From Bacteroidetes bacterium OLB11 (GTDB lineage Bacteria > Bacteroidota > Bacteroidia > Chitinophagales > Chitinophagaceae): 58,716 bases of DNA. The position numbers were made by a program, and so were the translations under genes. Each line of letters starts with the position of its first letter. The first letter of the stretch is position 1. The notes beneath the pieces are model-generated. The model was not told the DNA's origin. It searched no databases and saw only the letters and a program-made list of their open reading frames with translations. Below are positions 8,701-18,911 of the stretch, piece after piece. The stretch spans positions 1 to 58,716 of the forward strand of contig LNFQ01000015.1 of assembly GCA_001567165.1 (NCBI GenBank). Reading direction: 5' to 3'.

Positions 8701-10041
8701 TTACAATGCTCTTACTGTATTTTTAAATTGCTCGCCTCTGTCTTCATAATTTTTAAATAAATCAAAGCTGGCACAGGCGGGGGATAACAATACACAATCT
8801 CCTGTTTCGGCTAGTTGGTAAGATTCTTTCACTGCATCGGAAATATTGTTCGTATCAACTATATGAACGACTCCTTGGAAAGCTTTGATAATTGGGCTAT
8901 TGTCAACACCCAAACAAACAATTGCTTTTACTTTTTCTTTCACTAGATCAAAAATTTCAGCGTAATCATTTCCTTTATCGATGCCTCCCAATATAAGAAT
9001 AACTGGCTTGGCCATAGATTCTAACGCATACCAAACACTATTTAAATTAGTCGCTTTGCTATCATTAATAAACTCAATTCCTCGAATGAAGGCGACGGTT
9101 TCCATTCGATGCTCCAATGCAACAAACGTTTTTAAACTTTCGCGAATAGCTGAATTTCGAATTTCGGCTACTCTGGATGAGATTCCTGCGGCCATTGAAT
9201 TGTATTGATTGTGTTTTCCTTTCAAGGAAAGTTCATTGATGGAGATTGAAAATGGTTCTCCATTCATCCTAAAAATCATCTCATTTTGATTAATGTAAGC
9301 TCCATCTGATTTTAATTGTTCGTTCATTGTAAAAAACTGAATTTTGGGTGTTAGTTTATGATTTGCTAAATATTCGAGTGTTGCGGGGTCATCTTGACAT
9401 AAGATTAATGTATCATTTGACTTTAGATTTTTTGAAATTTGAAATTTCGATTTTACGTATAAAGAAAATTCATTATTGTAACGATCTAAATGGTCGGGGG
9501 TTATATTGGTAATCACAGCAATATCAGGCTTAAAATCAACAATATCATCCAATTGAAAACTGCTGATTTCCATCACATACCATTCTGTTGGTTTGAGTGC
9601 AATTTGTCTTGCAAAACTGTATCCGATATTTCCCACCAATGATGCATCATAATTGGCTTTTTGAAAGATATCGAAGCAAAGACTAGTCGTTGTCGTTTTA
9701 CCATTACTACCGGTGATGCATACGATTTTGCTATTGCCTTTATATCGATGTGCAAATTCGATTTCACTGATAATAGGAATCTTTTTTTCAATCGCTTTTT
9801 TTATAATCTCTACCTTGTGAGGAATGCCTGGACTCTTGATAATTTCAACGGCATTTAAAATGATTTCTTCTGAATGTTTTCCTTCTTCAAAAGGAATATG
9901 GTTTTGTAAAAGTTCTTCTTTATATTTTTTATCAATCAAATTTTTATCACTTACAAAAACAGAAATACCTTTCTTCTTTGCAAGCAATGCTGCTCCTGTA
10001 CCGCTTTCGCCACTTCCTAATATGATTAATTTATAGTTCAA
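8701..10041 (-). CDS. murD: UDP-MurNAc-L-Ala--D-Glu ligase MurD
   Basis: Adds D-Glu to UDP-MurNAc-L-Ala. The Rossmann start KLIILGSGESGTGAA, the ATP loop CITGSNGKTTTTSL and the later EHRMETVAFIRGIEFINDSK identify it. An upstream ATG at 10101 would overlap the mraY end by 58 nt and add about 20 residues before the conserved start. I prefer TTG at 10041, which gives 446 residues, begins just before NYKLIILG and leaves 2 nt after the mraY stop, like the other tight junctions of this operon. Confidence 0.93.
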   Translation of the reverse strand: MNYKLIILGSGESGTGAALLAKKKGISVFVSDKNLIDKKYKEELLQNHIPFEEGKHSEEIILNAVEIIKSPGIPHKVEIIKKAIEKKIPIISEIEFAHRYKGNSKIVCITGSNGKTTTTSLCFDIFQKANYDASLVGNIGYSFARQIALKPTEWYVMEISSFQLDDIVDFKPDIAVITNITPDHLDRYNNEFSLYVKSKFQISKNLKSNDTLILCQDDPATLEYLANHKLTPKIQFFTMNEQLKSDGAYINQNEMIFRMNGEPFSISINELSLKGKHNQYNSMAAGISSRVAEIRNSAIRESLKTFVALEHRMETVAFIRGIEFINDSKATNLNSVWYALESMAKPVILILGGIDKGNDYAEIFDLVKEKVKAIVCLGVDNSPIIKAFQGVVHIVDTNNISDAVKESYQLAETGDCVLLSPACASFDLFKNYEDRGEQFKNTVRAL

Positions 10042-10043
10042 TT

Positions 10044-11315
10044 TTATTGAAGTTTTAATGTGACGATACTTAATACTGCTAGGATGATTCCGATAATCCA
10101 AAATCGAATAGCGATTTTACTTTCATGATAGCCCAGCTTTTGATAGTGGTGATGTAATGGCGACATGAGGAAAATTCTTCTCCCTTCTCCATGTTTTCTT
10201 TTAGTCCATTTGAAGTAGCCCACTTGAATTAACACGCTCAAATTTTCTACTAGAAATACTCCACAGATAATGGGTATCAATAATTCTTTTCTGATTATGA
10301 TTGCTAAGGAAGCGATGATGCCACCAAGAGCTAAGCTCCCAGTGTCGCCCATAAATACTTGAGCTGGATAACTATTATACCACAAGAATCCGATGCAGGC
10401 TCCTACAAAGGCTCCAATAAAAATAGAGAGCTCATCAATGTTCGGAATTTGCATAATATTGAGGTATTTTGCTAAAAAGAAATTGCCTGAAAGATAGGCA
10501 AACAGGGCTAAGCAGATCCCAATGATGGCACTTGTTCCTGTTGCCAGACCATCTAAACCATCAGTGATATTAGCTCCATTTGAAACGGCTGCAATGATGA
10601 ATGTTACAAAAATAACGTAGATTAGAGGAGTGGTATATTTCAAATAATCATCACCAAACCATGATGCCATTTTGGAATAACTTAATTCGTGATTTTTTGC
10701 AAAAGGAATTGTTGTCACTTGACTTTTGACATGTGCATACGTTCTTGCATTCCCTCTTTCATCATTTCTTACGATTCCTTCTTTGATGACAATATCATCT
10801 TTGCTGTATATAGCAGGAGTGTTTCCAGTTGTATCTCTTGTAATATAAACATTATCGTTATAGTACATCGTAAGTCCAATAATAATTCCGAGTCCGGCTT
10901 GTCCTATTAATTTAAATCTACCTGAAAGCCCTTCTTTATTTTTTTTAAATACTTTAATATAATCATCTAGGAAACCAATAAGTCCAAGCCAAATTGTTGA
11001 AATGAGCATTAAAATAATATAGACATTTTCAACTCTTGCAAAAAGAAAAGTAGGAATAATGATTGCTGAGATGATAATGATTCCGCCCATTGTAGGGGTT
11101 CCTTTCTTTTGTTTTTCGCCTTCTAATCCTAAATCTCGGACCGTTTCTCCGATTTGTTTTTTGTGTAAAAATCGAATGATTCTTTTGCCATATACCAGTG
11201 AAATGATAAGCGATAATATTACTGCCATTGCCGCTCTAAATGTGATATAATAAAAGACTCCAACACCAGGCATATTGAACGTTTCTCTTAAATATGTAAA
11301 TAGATGATATAGCAT
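10044..11315 (-). CDS. mraY: Phospho-N-acetylmuramoyl-pentapeptide transferase
   Basis: Polytopic enzyme that transfers phospho-MurNAc-pentapeptide to undecaprenyl phosphate, forming lipid I. Family motifs are intact: [17 protein letters not shown] with the paired Asp residues, [23 protein letters not shown] and the carboxyl-terminal [12 protein letters not shown] periplasmic insertion of about 60 residues after the fourth membrane segment ([10 protein letters not shown] onward) fits the Bacteroidota form and brings the length to 423. It is 3 nt from the murE stop. Confidence 0.97.
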   Translation of the reverse strand: MLYHLFTYLRETFNMPGVGVFYYITFRAAMAVILSLIISLVYGKRIIRFLHKKQIGETVRDLGLEGEKQKKGTPTMGGIIIISAIIIPTFLFARVENVYIILMLISTIWLGLIGFLDDYIKVFKKNKEGLSGRFKLIGQAGLGIIIGLTMYYNDNVYITRDTTGNTPAIYSKDDIVIKEGIVRNDERGNARTYAHVKSQVTTIPFAKNHELSYSKMASWFGDDYLKYTTPLIYVIFVTFIIAAVSNGANITDGLDGLATGTSAIIGICLALFAYLSGNFFLAKYLNIMQIPNIDELSIFIGAFVGACIGFLWYNSYPAQVFMGDTGSLALGGIIASLAIIIRKELLIPIICGVFLVENLSVLIQVGYFKWTKRKHGEGRRIFLMSPLHHHYQKLGYHESKIAIRFWIIGIILAVLSIVTLKLQ

Positions 11316-11318
11316 AAT

Positions 11319-12786
11319 TTATTTTTCTAGTAGGTTTAATGCGTTAATGAATTCGGTTTTATCATCAAAAGGATTTTTAAGCCCATGTATCTCTTGATAT
11401 TTCTCATGTCCTTTGCCTGCTAATAAAATGATGTCTCCTTTTGTAGATAAATGACAGGCGGTTTTAATAGCTTCTCTTCTATCTATAATACTGATAAATT
11501 TCTTTTTAAGATTTGCAGGTACTCCGTTTTCCATTTCTTTAATAATCTCTTCGGGGCTTTCGCTGCGAGGGTTATCGGATGTAAAAATGACTTTGTCACT
11601 ATATTCACAAGCAACAAGTGCCATCAGTGGTCTTTTTGTTTTATCTCTATCTCCACCACAACCAATAATGGTTGTGAGTGTTTCTTTTCCAGTTCTGAGT
11701 TTGTTGATAGCTGCTAAAATATTTAGCAAGGCATCTGGCGTGTGAGCATAATCAATAACACCCATGATATTTTCATTTTTTGAAAACAAATAATCAAACC
11801 GTCCTTCGGCTCCGGTGAGTGTACTTAATATTTGCAACACCTTCCATTTATCTTCGCCTAATTCAATCGCTACAGCATAGACACAGAGCAAATTATAGGC
11901 GTTAAAAGTGCCTATCATTTTAAAGAAAACTTCGTGGTTATCTATCGACATCATTAATCCACTCAAATTGTTTTCAATAATTTTTCCTTTATAATTTGAA
12001 TTGTTTTTTAAAGAATATGTTTGTTTAGTTGCAACTGTATTTTGGAGCATCACCATTCCTCTTTTATCATCAATATTGGTAATGGCTACTGCTGATTTTT
12101 CTAAGGTATCAAAAAAGGATTTTTTTAACATGGATGTATTCATCAAATGTTTTATGGTAGTCGAGATGGTCGTGAGTGATATTGGTGAAACATGCAATTG
12201 AAAAGAGGCAACCAGCGATTCTTTTTTGGTGAATAGCATGAGAACTCACTTCCATAAAAACATGTGTGCAATTTTCATGGAGCATTTCAGCTAATAGTGC
12301 TTGCAAGCTAATTCCATCGGGGGTGGTGTGTGTGGCGGGAATAATTTTGTTCCCGATTTGATTTTGTATAGTAGATATGAGTCCGCATTTGTAGCCTAAT
12401 TGTGAGAATAATTTAAATAATAATGTAGCACATGTCGTTTTGCCGTTTGTTCCTGTAATGCCTATCAGCTTTAGTCTTTCAGATGGGTGTTCGTAAAAAT
12501 TTGCAGCTAAAATTCCTGTTATATGTAGAGGGTTTTCCACTTGCACATAACAGATATTTGAATGTAGAGTTTGAGGAAGTTTATGACATACTATTCCAAC
12601 AGCACCTTGCTCAATTGCTTTTTCAATAAATTGATGCCCGTCAACATGTTCGCCTTCTATTGCTACAAAAATATCTCCTTGGGAAATTGTACGAGAATCT
12701 GCACTCATTTTATGAATTGGGTAGCTTGCATATCCAATAATTTGGAGCGTTTCAACAGAGGATAATATGTTTTGAATGGTTTTCAA
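11319..12786 (-). CDS. murE: UDP-MurNAc-tripeptide synthetase MurE (frameshifted)
   Basis: Adds the third stem residue to UDP-MurNAc-L-Ala-D-Glu. The N-terminal part (12109-12786) holds DSRTISQGDIFVAI, ITGTNGKTTCATL and MEVSSHAI. The C-terminal part (from about 12130 down to 11319) holds DYAHTPDAL and GCGGDRDKTKRP. SDNPRSESP carries the DNPR motif of enzymes that add meso-diaminopimelate. The frames join at HVKK/SFFDTL if the seven-T run at 12120-12126 (A7 on the coding strand) is six, giving 488 residues, the normal size. As the gene should be essential, I regard the break as an artefact or a slippage site. Confidence 0.92.
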
Positions 12787-12787
12787 T

Positions 12788-14908
12788 TTAACTGAGTTGA
12801 AGAATAATTTTGTTTCCTTTTTGAATATTTGAGCCTGGCTCTATTGATTGTGATACCACTTTCCCTTTTCCAGTGCTATGAACTTTTAATCCTGATTTTT
12901 CTAAAAGATAGATTGCATCTCTAAGCCCCATCCCTTCTACATTTGGGACTTTTGATAATTGTATTTCTCCAATTTTAGACAATATATTTCCGTTGGTATC
13001 TTTACTCATCACAATGCTATTTTCTTGAATCATTTTGGTATCAAATTTTAGTCTAGCGTTTAGTATATTGTATTGAGTTCCTTTGATATTTTTAAAATCA
13101 AAATTGTTTTTTACTTTTTTATGTTTTGCAATTGAGTTTACATTGTGCGTATTAATTGCATAGAGCCTATTTGCAACTTCTTTGAAAACAGGAAGTGCCA
13201 ATTGACCTCCGTAAATATTTGTTGCTCCTTTTTGTGTTCTCAATATAACACAGATTGTATATTGGGGGTCTTCTTTTGGAAAGAAACCAACAAACGATGC
13301 ATTATATACTTTATCACTATAGCTAATTTTTTCTTTTACAATAGAACCATCGGGTAATACTTTTTCTACGACATCAACCACCTTTGAGGTGCCTGTTTTT
13401 CCACAGATTGTGTAGTAAGGATTTTTCAAAGCTTTTCCTGTTCCAATTTCTACAACTGCTTGTAATGCATCTTTAATTTTTTCGATTGAAGTAGAATCCA
13501 TTTGAAGATCTTTGACAACTGTTGGCTCATATTTGACGATTTCTTTTCCATATTCATTTGCACTATTTACGATATAGGGTTTCATGATTTTGCCATTATT
13601 AGCAATTGCATTATAAACCATACAAGTGTGCAAAGGAGTAATCACAATAGAATATCCAATTCCCATAGAAGCTAAGCCAAACTTGCCATTCTTTGCAGAA
13701 TCTCTTTTAAAATAAGATCTAGGTTCTCTTTTTATTAAGTTGATTCCTGTTGGTTGGTCTAGTCCTAAGTCGTGTAGATTAGTCCAATAGGATCCTACTT
13801 TGTCTTTATAGTTTTCATAAATTAGTTTGGCAAAAGCTACGTTTGATGAATGAGCAAAAGCATCTCTGATTGTAAGCACACCAAGTCCTTTATGAGCGTC
13901 TGATATGTTATTTTTGCCAAATTTTATGGAACCGCCTTGGCAATTTACTTTATCATCTATCGTTGCAATTTTATCTCGCATGAGAGAAATGAGAGATGTT
14001 AGTTTGAATGTTGAACCGGGCTCTAATAGCTTTAATGCATAATTGTCATTTTCGGCATAAGAACCATCAGGTTGTCGTCCAAGATTTGCCAATGCCTTTA
14101 TTTTGCCGGTTTTCACTTCCATCACGATGCAAGTTCCAAATTCAACTTGCTCTTTTTCGACTTGATTATAGAGAGCATTTTCGACAACATCTTGTATTTG
14201 CAAATCAATCGTAGAATGAATATCGGCTCCATTTTCGGGGTCTACTTCTGAGTCTTCAATTGGCATCCATGTGCCTCCAGCTAATTTTCGTACGATTCGT
14301 TGTCCGGGTTTGCCTTTCAATAAAGAATCGTATTGGTTTTCGATTCCTACTCCATTTCCATTTTCTCTTGAAATTCCTATAACTCTGTTAGCCAGTAGCC
14401 CGTAGGGGTAAATTCGTTTTGTTTTGGGTTCAACGATAAGGCCTCCTTTATTTTGATTTTTTGCAAAAGGTTGCAGTTTTTTCACTTCAAATAAATTAGC
14501 ATAAGAAACTTTTCTTTTTAGTAAGAAATACCTATTTTGTTGATTGAATGCAGTTGTTAAAAGATTTTTATACTCTTTCCAGTTTTTATCTTTAAAAATA
14601 GTTTCTAATCCTTTTGATAGAGATTCAACATATTTATTGAATGTATCATTTGGGATAGATTTAAAATCGACCCGCAAGTCAAACTGAGGAATAGAAGTGG
14701 ATAGCAGACAACCATCTTCTGAATAAATATTTCCTCTTTCGGGTTGCATTGTATCAATTTTGATAGTCATGCTATCTGCTTGACTCAGAAGTGTCTTTCC
14801 TTCTTTAATTTGAATGGAAGCAGCTTTATATATGATTAAAACTCCAAACAAGCACATAAGGAGGAATGTAATATACACTCTTAATTTTATGTTGATTTTG
14901 TCTTTCAT
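12788..14908 (-). CDS. ftsI: Septal transpeptidase FtsI with PASTA domain
   Basis: Class B penicillin-binding protein that cross-links septal peptidoglycan. There is one N-terminal transmembrane anchor (residues 9-29), the PBP dimerisation domain with RGNIYSEDGCLLS near 58, and the transpeptidase domain. Catalytic motifs are intact: Ser299-Thr-Phe-Lys302, SSN at 354-356 and KTGT at 504-507. The last 60 residues (VPNVEGMGLRDAIYLLEKSG onward) form one PASTA domain. PASTA domains on this protein are common in Bacteroidota. Length is 706. It follows the ftsL-like gene and precedes murE by 1 nt. Confidence 0.95.
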   Translation of the reverse strand: MKDKINIKLRVYITFLLMCLFGVLIIYKAASIQIKEGKTLLSQADSMTIKIDTMQPERGNIYSEDGCLLSTSIPQFDLRVDFKSIPNDTFNKYVESLSKGLETIFKDKNWKEYKNLLTTAFNQQNRYFLLKRKVSYANLFEVKKLQPFAKNQNKGGLIVEPKTKRIYPYGLLANRVIGISRENGNGVGIENQYDSLLKGKPGQRIVRKLAGGTWMPIEDSEVDPENGADIHSTIDLQIQDVVENALYNQVEKEQVEFGTCIVMEVKTGKIKALANLGRQPDGSYAENDNYALKLLEPGSTFKLTSLISLMRDKIATIDDKVNCQGGSIKFGKNNISDAHKGLGVLTIRDAFAHSSNVAFAKLIYENYKDKVGSYWTNLHDLGLDQPTGINLIKREPRSYFKRDSAKNGKFGLASMGIGYSIVITPLHTCMVYNAIANNGKIMKPYIVNSANEYGKEIVKYEPTVVKDLQMDSTSIEKIKDALQAVVEIGTGKALKNPYYTICGKTGTSKVVDVVEKVLPDGSIVKEKISYSDKVYNASFVGFFPKEDPQYTICVILRTQKGATNIYGGQLALPVFKEVANRLYAINTHNVNSIAKHKKVKNNFDFKNIKGTQYNILNARLKFDTKMIQENSIVMSKDTNGNILSKIGEIQLSKVPNVEGMGLRDAIYLLEKSGLKVHSTGKGKVVSQSIEPGSNIQKGNKIILQLS

Positions 14909-14944
14909 GTGCTTGTTTTATTTTAAATATGTTTTATGATTGAT

Positions 14945-15283
14945 TTAATTTTCTGATTGATTTTCTGATTGATTTTGATTAATTGTTATTTTAAAAGGTG
15001 GTGTTTTTGCAATTTTCAGACCTAATTTATTGGCTTTTGCTTCGAGGCTACTCTCTTTCGTCAAAGACATTATTTGTGTTTTTTGATCAACATATTTCCA
15101 TCTTTGTTCTTTCAATTCTCTTGCTATTTTCACTATTTCTCTTTCAGTATTTTCAGCGTGATGACTGATTGAGATGTAAATAATTGCCAGAATGGACAAA
15201 TAGATGATAAAGGATACATTGTTGACGATTCCTTTTTGTGCGATTTGCTTAAGTATTAATTTCCAGTCTGGTATTTTATTCAT
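14945..15283 (-). CDS. ftsL: FtsL-like divisome protein
   Basis: Small bitopic protein of 112 residues: a cytoplasmic basic N-terminus, one transmembrane segment (about residues 22-40), then a periplasmic Glu/Lys-rich coiled coil and NKLGLKI, the usual end of the FtsL helix. FtsL pairs with FtsB and FtsQ to activate FtsW and FtsI. Primary sequence is poorly conserved in this family. The call rests on topology, the coiled coil and the fixed place between rsmH and ftsI. The C-terminus repeats NQSE. Confidence 0.8.
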   Translation of the reverse strand: MNKIPDWKLILKQIAQKGIVNNVSFIIYLSILAIIYISISHHAENTEREIVKIARELKEQRWKYVDQKTQIMSLTKESSLEAKANKLGLKIAKTPPFKITINQNQSENQSEN

Positions 15284-15334
15284 ATTTATTATACTTTTTG
15301 TGCAACTCTTAGTTTGGCACTTCGAGCTCTTGAG

Positions 15335-16201
15335 TTATTTTTTTATTTCTTCTTCGCTAGGCAGTATGGGTCGTTTAGTGATTATTTTTAAGTTCTTCTT
15401 TTTTGTTTGTTTAGTAAAAAAATCAGGTTCATTTTGAAAGGTTTCATTTTTCATCCATTGCTTAACAATCCTATCTTCTAAAGAATGAAAAGTAATCATA
15501 CAAATTCGAGCATTTTCAGACATTGAAAGAGTGATTGTTTCTAAAAACTCCATGAGTGCATTGAGTTCATCATTCACTTCAATTCTGATTGCTTGAAAGA
15601 TTTGTGCAAAATATTTATTTTCGTTTCCGTAAATACATTTCGCTAGGGTTTGTTTTAGCTCATTGATTGTTGTCAATCGTTTAGCCATTCTTGCCTCAGC
15701 AATACTTCTTGCAACATTTTTTGCATTGGTTACTTCTCCATATTGTTCAAAGATCTGTTTCAATTGAGGCTCTTTATATTCATTCAATACATTCATTGCA
15801 GACAGTGGGTTACGTTGATCCATTCTCATATCTAGTAAGGCATCAAACCGAGTTGAGAATCCTCTGTCGGGAGTGTCAAATTGGTATGAACTCACTCCTA
15901 AATCTGCAAGCACTCCATCAAGCGACGGTAGCTTATAAAGCCTAACAAAGCGAGATGCGTATCGAAAATTTTCTGGTACGAAAAGGATACGTTTATCGTC
16001 GGGAATATTTCGCTTTGCATCATCATCTTGATCAAACACGATTAATGTCCCATGCTCATTCAGCCTTTTCAAAATCTCTTTGCTATGCCCTCCACCACCA
16101 TAAGTCGCATCGAGATACACTCCATCTGGCTTTATGTTTAGCTGCTCTATACATTCATTTAAAAGAACTGGTTGATGATAAAATGTACTTTCATCTTTCA
16201 T
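15335..16201 (-). CDS. rsmH: 16S rRNA m4C1402 methyltransferase RsmH
   Basis: SAM-dependent N4-methyltransferase of C1402 in the ribosomal P site, formerly MraW. The SAM-binding loop YLDATYGGGGHSKEIL (about residue 29), the D-L-G-V-S-S-Y-Q-F-D segment and the C-terminal MITFHSLEDRIVKQWM are diagnostic. Length 288 is slightly short but complete. It starts 2 nt after the mraZ stop. Confidence 0.96.
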   Translation of the reverse strand: MKDESTFYHQPVLLNECIEQLNIKPDGVYLDATYGGGGHSKEILKRLNEHGTLIVFDQDDDAKRNIPDDKRILFVPENFRYASRFVRLYKLPSLDGVLADLGVSSYQFDTPDRGFSTRFDALLDMRMDQRNPLSAMNVLNEYKEPQLKQIFEQYGEVTNAKNVARSIAEARMAKRLTTINELKQTLAKCIYGNENKYFAQIFQAIRIEVNDELNALMEFLETITLSMSENARICMITFHSLEDRIVKQWMKNETFQNEPDFFTKQTKKKNLKIITKRPILPSEEEIKK

Positions 16202-16203
16202 TT

Positions 16204-16674
16204 CTACACTCCTTTTATTGGGTTTGAATATGAACTCCCCAAAATTTTCGCTGAAAGTGCTTTTTGTCTATCTTTATTTACATCGATTGCTTTTTCGTAT
16301 TCTACCGCATCCCATATCAACATTTTATCGGACATCCCTAACATGACAATGTCTTTCTTAAATCCCGCATATTGAATCATTCGTTTTGGAATCACTACAC
16401 GACCAGCAGCATCTGCTTCAATTGGAGAAGCCCCGCTCATCATCATTATTTTCAACTCCATGGCCTCTTCATTATAATCGTTGAGTGTATCCAATGTTTC
16501 TTCTACTTTTTTCCATTGACTGGCAGTGTATAAAATCAAGTAATTATCATTTCCTTTTGTGAGCATAAAAGTCATTCCTTCCTCTTGGGACAGTTGCTTC
16601 TTATAAATAGCAGGCAAAGCAATTCTGCCTTTGCTATCAAGAGTAACTTCATATTCTCCATACGTTCTTGTCAT
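16204..16674 (-). CDS. mraZ: Transcriptional regulator MraZ
   Basis: Ring-forming DNA-binding protein that regulates the dcw operon in the bacteria studied. Two SpoVT/AbrB-like halves are visible: EVTLDSKGRIALPAIYKKQL near the N-terminus and EADAAGRVVIPKRMIQYAGF after the middle. An upstream GTG at 16707 would add 11 residues, but it overlaps the predicted -7 promoter box. The ATG at 16674, giving MTRTYGEYE and about 156 residues, fits the family better. First gene of the operon. Confidence 0.94.
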   Translation of the reverse strand: MTRTYGEYEVTLDSKGRIALPAIYKKQLSQEEGMTFMLTKGNDNYLILYTASQWKKVEETLDTLNDYNEEAMELKIMMMSGASPIEADAAGRVVIPKRMIQYAGFKKDIVMLGMSDKMLIWDAVEYEKAIDVNKDRQKALSAKILGSSYSNPIKGV

Positions 16675-16706
16675 CAATAGAATGATTTTTTTTACATTTA
16701 ATGACA

Positions 16707-16735
16707 CAAATCTACACTATTCGACACATTTTCAA
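16707..16735 (-). promoter_or_regulatory. Predicted dcw operon promoter
   Basis: On the minus strand there is TTG (16733-16735), an 18-nt spacer and TAGATTTG (16707-16714). This matches the Bacteroidota primary-sigma pattern TTG...TAnnTTTG. The start site would fall near 16700, leaving about 25 nt before the mraZ ATG at 16674. Confidence 0.65.
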
Positions 16736-17133
16736 TTTAATTTTCATTAATTTTTTTTTTTCTTTTTATTTATCCACAGCGTGTAAGGGCTTATATTCAA
16801 TAAACATGGTGATATTAACGTCTTTTATATGTTCATAATCGATAATTTATTGTTGATAATTTGTGAATTAGTGATAAATTTAGTTAGTTGGTGTGGAAAT
16901 GACTTCTTTTATAGTTAAAAAAAAGTTTATAACATGCCTTATTCTAATAAAAAAATGTGAATTTAAAAATGAAAAATATTTCAAATTTAATTGAAATAAA
17001 ATAGAATCTCTAATAAGCATCTCTTTTATTTTACATCAAAAAAGGAGGCAAAAGGATGTTAAAAATAATCAGATAGGGATACATTCAAGCTCAATTTTCC
17101 TATCTTCGTAAACTAATTAAAATTTTTTAAAAA
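16736..17133. other. AT-rich intergenic region between mraZ and TraB gene
   Basis: This divergent spacer holds no ORF or RNA gene that I can support. It contains poly-T tracts and one perfect 9-mer TTATCCACA (16770-16778) identical to the E. coli DnaA-box consensus. A one-mismatch copy, TGTGAATTA, lies at 16862-16870. The dcw promoter is at its left edge and a possible plus-strand -7 box is at its right edge. Confidence 0.5.
17101..17108 (+). promoter_or_regulatory. Possible -7 box for TraB/GumN gene
   Basis: TATCTTCG is a 7 of 8 match to TAnnTTTG and lies 25 nt before the ATG at 17134. I see no clear upstream TTG element at the right spacing, so this is weak. Confidence 0.25.
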
Positions 17134-18018
17134 ATGATGAATAAAAATTACCTATTATTTTTGGTGAGCCTATTTTCACAGCTTTTTTTTCAAAATAAAT
17201 TACAAGCTCAAAATAATGATAAAAATAATAGTATTTTATGGAAAGTGAGTGGCAAAAAACTTGCAAAACCTTCTTATCTTTTTGGGACTATCCACATGAT
17301 TTGTGATCAAGATTATTTCTTTACAGATAAGATGCAGAAAGCGTTTGACGCAACTGACAAATTAGTTTTAGAAATTAATCTGGCCGATATGAATACGATT
17401 ATGCAATATCAACAATCGATGATGTTGCCTCCTAATAAAAAACTTATGAATTTTTTTGAATCAGAAGAAAGTTATGAACGATTTTCATCTCGCTTCCAAA
17501 AGCAAATTGGGCTAAGCACCGAAGGGTTTCAAACTTTAAAGCCAATAGTCCTTTTATCATTAATTTCTCAAAAAGGATTTCAATGCGATAAAACCTCATC
17601 TTATGAAATGAATTTGATTGAAATGAGTAAAAAAAATGGGAACGAAATTGCAGGATTAGAAACAACTATGTCGCAACTAAAAATTTTTGATGATATGAAA
17701 GATAGCGAGATCGAAGCACTGCTCAATAGTAGCTTAGACGATATGGAAAAAGACAATAAAACTCAAGCTCAAATGATTACTTATTACAAAGCACAAGACA
17801 TTGATCATTTGTATAATTTGATAATTGAATCAAAAGAATTTCAAAACCATGAAGATGCTTTGATTAATGATCGCAATAAAAACTGGGCAGAATTATTACC
17901 TGAAATAATGAGTGAAAGACCTTGTTTCGTAGCTGTTGGAGCAGGTCATTTGAGTGGAGAGAAAGGGTTAATTCAATTGTTGAAAAACAAAGGATATACT
18001 GTTGAAATGGTCAAATAA
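17134..18018 (+). CDS. TraB/GumN family protein
   Basis: Exported protein with an N-terminal signal peptide ending near LQAQ. The family signatures are present: PSYLFGTIHMI near residue 45, the acidic LVLEINLADM, IAGLETTMSQL, and the C-terminal FVAVGAGHLSGEKGLIQLL. These GxxH motifs relate it to the Tiki/TraB metalloprotease-like fold. Substrates in Bacteroidota are unknown, so I do not assign one. The 294-residue length is normal. It is convergent with the DUF5362-like genes. Confidence 0.88.
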   Translation: MMNKNYLLFLVSLFSQLFFQNKLQAQNNDKNNSILWKVSGKKLAKPSYLFGTIHMICDQDYFFTDKMQKAFDATDKLVLEINLADMNTIMQYQQSMMLPPNKKLMNFFESEESYERFSSRFQKQIGLSTEGFQTLKPIVLLSLISQKGFQCDKTSSYEMNLIEMSKKNGNEIAGLETTMSQLKIFDDMKDSEIEALLNSSLDDMEKDNKTQAQMITYYKAQDIDHLYNLIIESKEFQNHEDALINDRNKNWAELLPEIMSERPCFVAVGAGHLSGEKGLIQLLKNKGYTVEMVK

Positions 18019-18027
18019 AGATTTAGA

Positions 18028-18501
18028 TTAAATCATACTAAAAAACTGAGAAATCATAATCAGGAAAGTAAACAAAAGCGAAATCACGCTTAACACAATT
18101 GATAATTGAAAATAGCGATTCAAATCGCGAAATGCAGAATATAAATTTTGGTCATTCATTTCGTGACAATTGATAGAAAGTTTGGAACCAAAATGATACA
18201 ATAAATATCCATTAAAAAAAAGGATTGAAAAGCTAACAAAACAGAAAAATAATAAAGCCGATTTACCCCCATTTTGTAAGATAGTGAGCATCTCTTCATT
18301 CATTCCGTTGACCTTACTGATTTCTCTTAAAATGATATCGAAGTTTAAAAAAATCAGGATAAAAGTCAGCACAATTGTAAGAGAGAAGATTAAAAAAATA
18401 ATACCTACAAATCTTGACCACTTGCTTAAAGAACGCATCAACTCTATGCTAGGTGCATCCAACATTTGAGGTGTTTGCAAGTGTGAATTTTCCATGTCCA
18501 T
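18028..18501 (-). CDS. DUF5362-like membrane protein
   Basis: Small membrane protein of 157 residues with three or four hydrophobic segments and no signal peptide. The start SIELMRSLSKWSRFVGIIFL and the end DLNRYFQLSIVLSVISLLF match my memory of Bacteroidota DUF5362 proteins, whose function is unknown. The neighbouring 18524-18911 gene looks like a paralogue with the same layout, and the two are 22 nt apart in the same direction. A start at residue 3 (MENS) is equally possible. Confidence 0.65.
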   Translation of the reverse strand: MDMENSHLQTPQMLDAPSIELMRSLSKWSRFVGIIFLIFSLTIVLTFILIFLNFDIILREISKVNGMNEEMLTILQNGGKSALLFFCFVSFSILFFNGYLLYHFGSKLSINCHEMNDQNLYSAFRDLNRYFQLSIVLSVISLLFTFLIMISQFFSMI

Positions 18502-18523
18502 ATTGATTTATATATTTTTAAAA

Positions 18524-18911
18524 TTAGCTAATAATCATTGCGAGAATTGAAATCAAAATTCCAAATAAGATGAGTGAAAATAAAATAATAAAAAGAACTC
18601 CAAATACAATAAAATAATTTTTCAAATGACCTAAACTTACAGAAAAAAAAACTGCTATCCTTGCTTTGTTCATATTTAGAAATAAAGCTAGCATATTTAA
18701 ATAAATTATATGCCAACACCAACGAGATTACGGTTTGAATGATAAAGGGGAAAAGTGATAACAAATTGCCGGTATTATTCATAATTCCTACAACAAGCTG
18801 GATAAACCCCAATGCCACACTTATGATAGTAAGATACGAAAACAGCTTTGCCCGTTGAGCACTTTTATTGAGTTCGGCATCTAGAGTTGGTTTGTCAAAA
18901 AAATCTTTCAT
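18524..18911 (-). CDS. DUF5362-like membrane protein (frameshifted)
   Basis: Paralogue of the next gene downstream. The N-terminus (DAELNKSAQRAKLFSYLTI) leads into two hydrophobic segments. As written, the frame then turns into an atypical Phe/Tyr/Asn tail ending at 18528. Reading the nine-A run at 18643-18651 as eight restores SVSLGHLKNYFIVFGVLF, a last membrane helix and a stop at 18524, giving 128 residues. The restored end aligns with the DLNRYFQLSIVLSV region of its neighbour. Function unknown. Confidence 0.65.

Noticed and set aside
9573..9791. Open frames on the opposite strand or in other frames of the dcw genes (for example 9573-9791 and 11451-11717)
   Set aside because: They lie inside well-supported genes, show no domain, signal or conserved start, and their composition follows the overlapping gene.
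11319..12786. murE, proS, ispG and greA as genuine pseudogenes
   Set aside because: Each is restored to exact family length by one base per homopolymer, codon use stays protein-like on both sides, and the genes are essential or nearly so.
16736..17133. Possible replication origin, from a perfect TTATCCACA and a near copy in AT-rich DNA
   Set aside because: Only one exact box and one mismatch copy are present, no array, and no dnaA, dnaN or other origin-linked gene is nearby.
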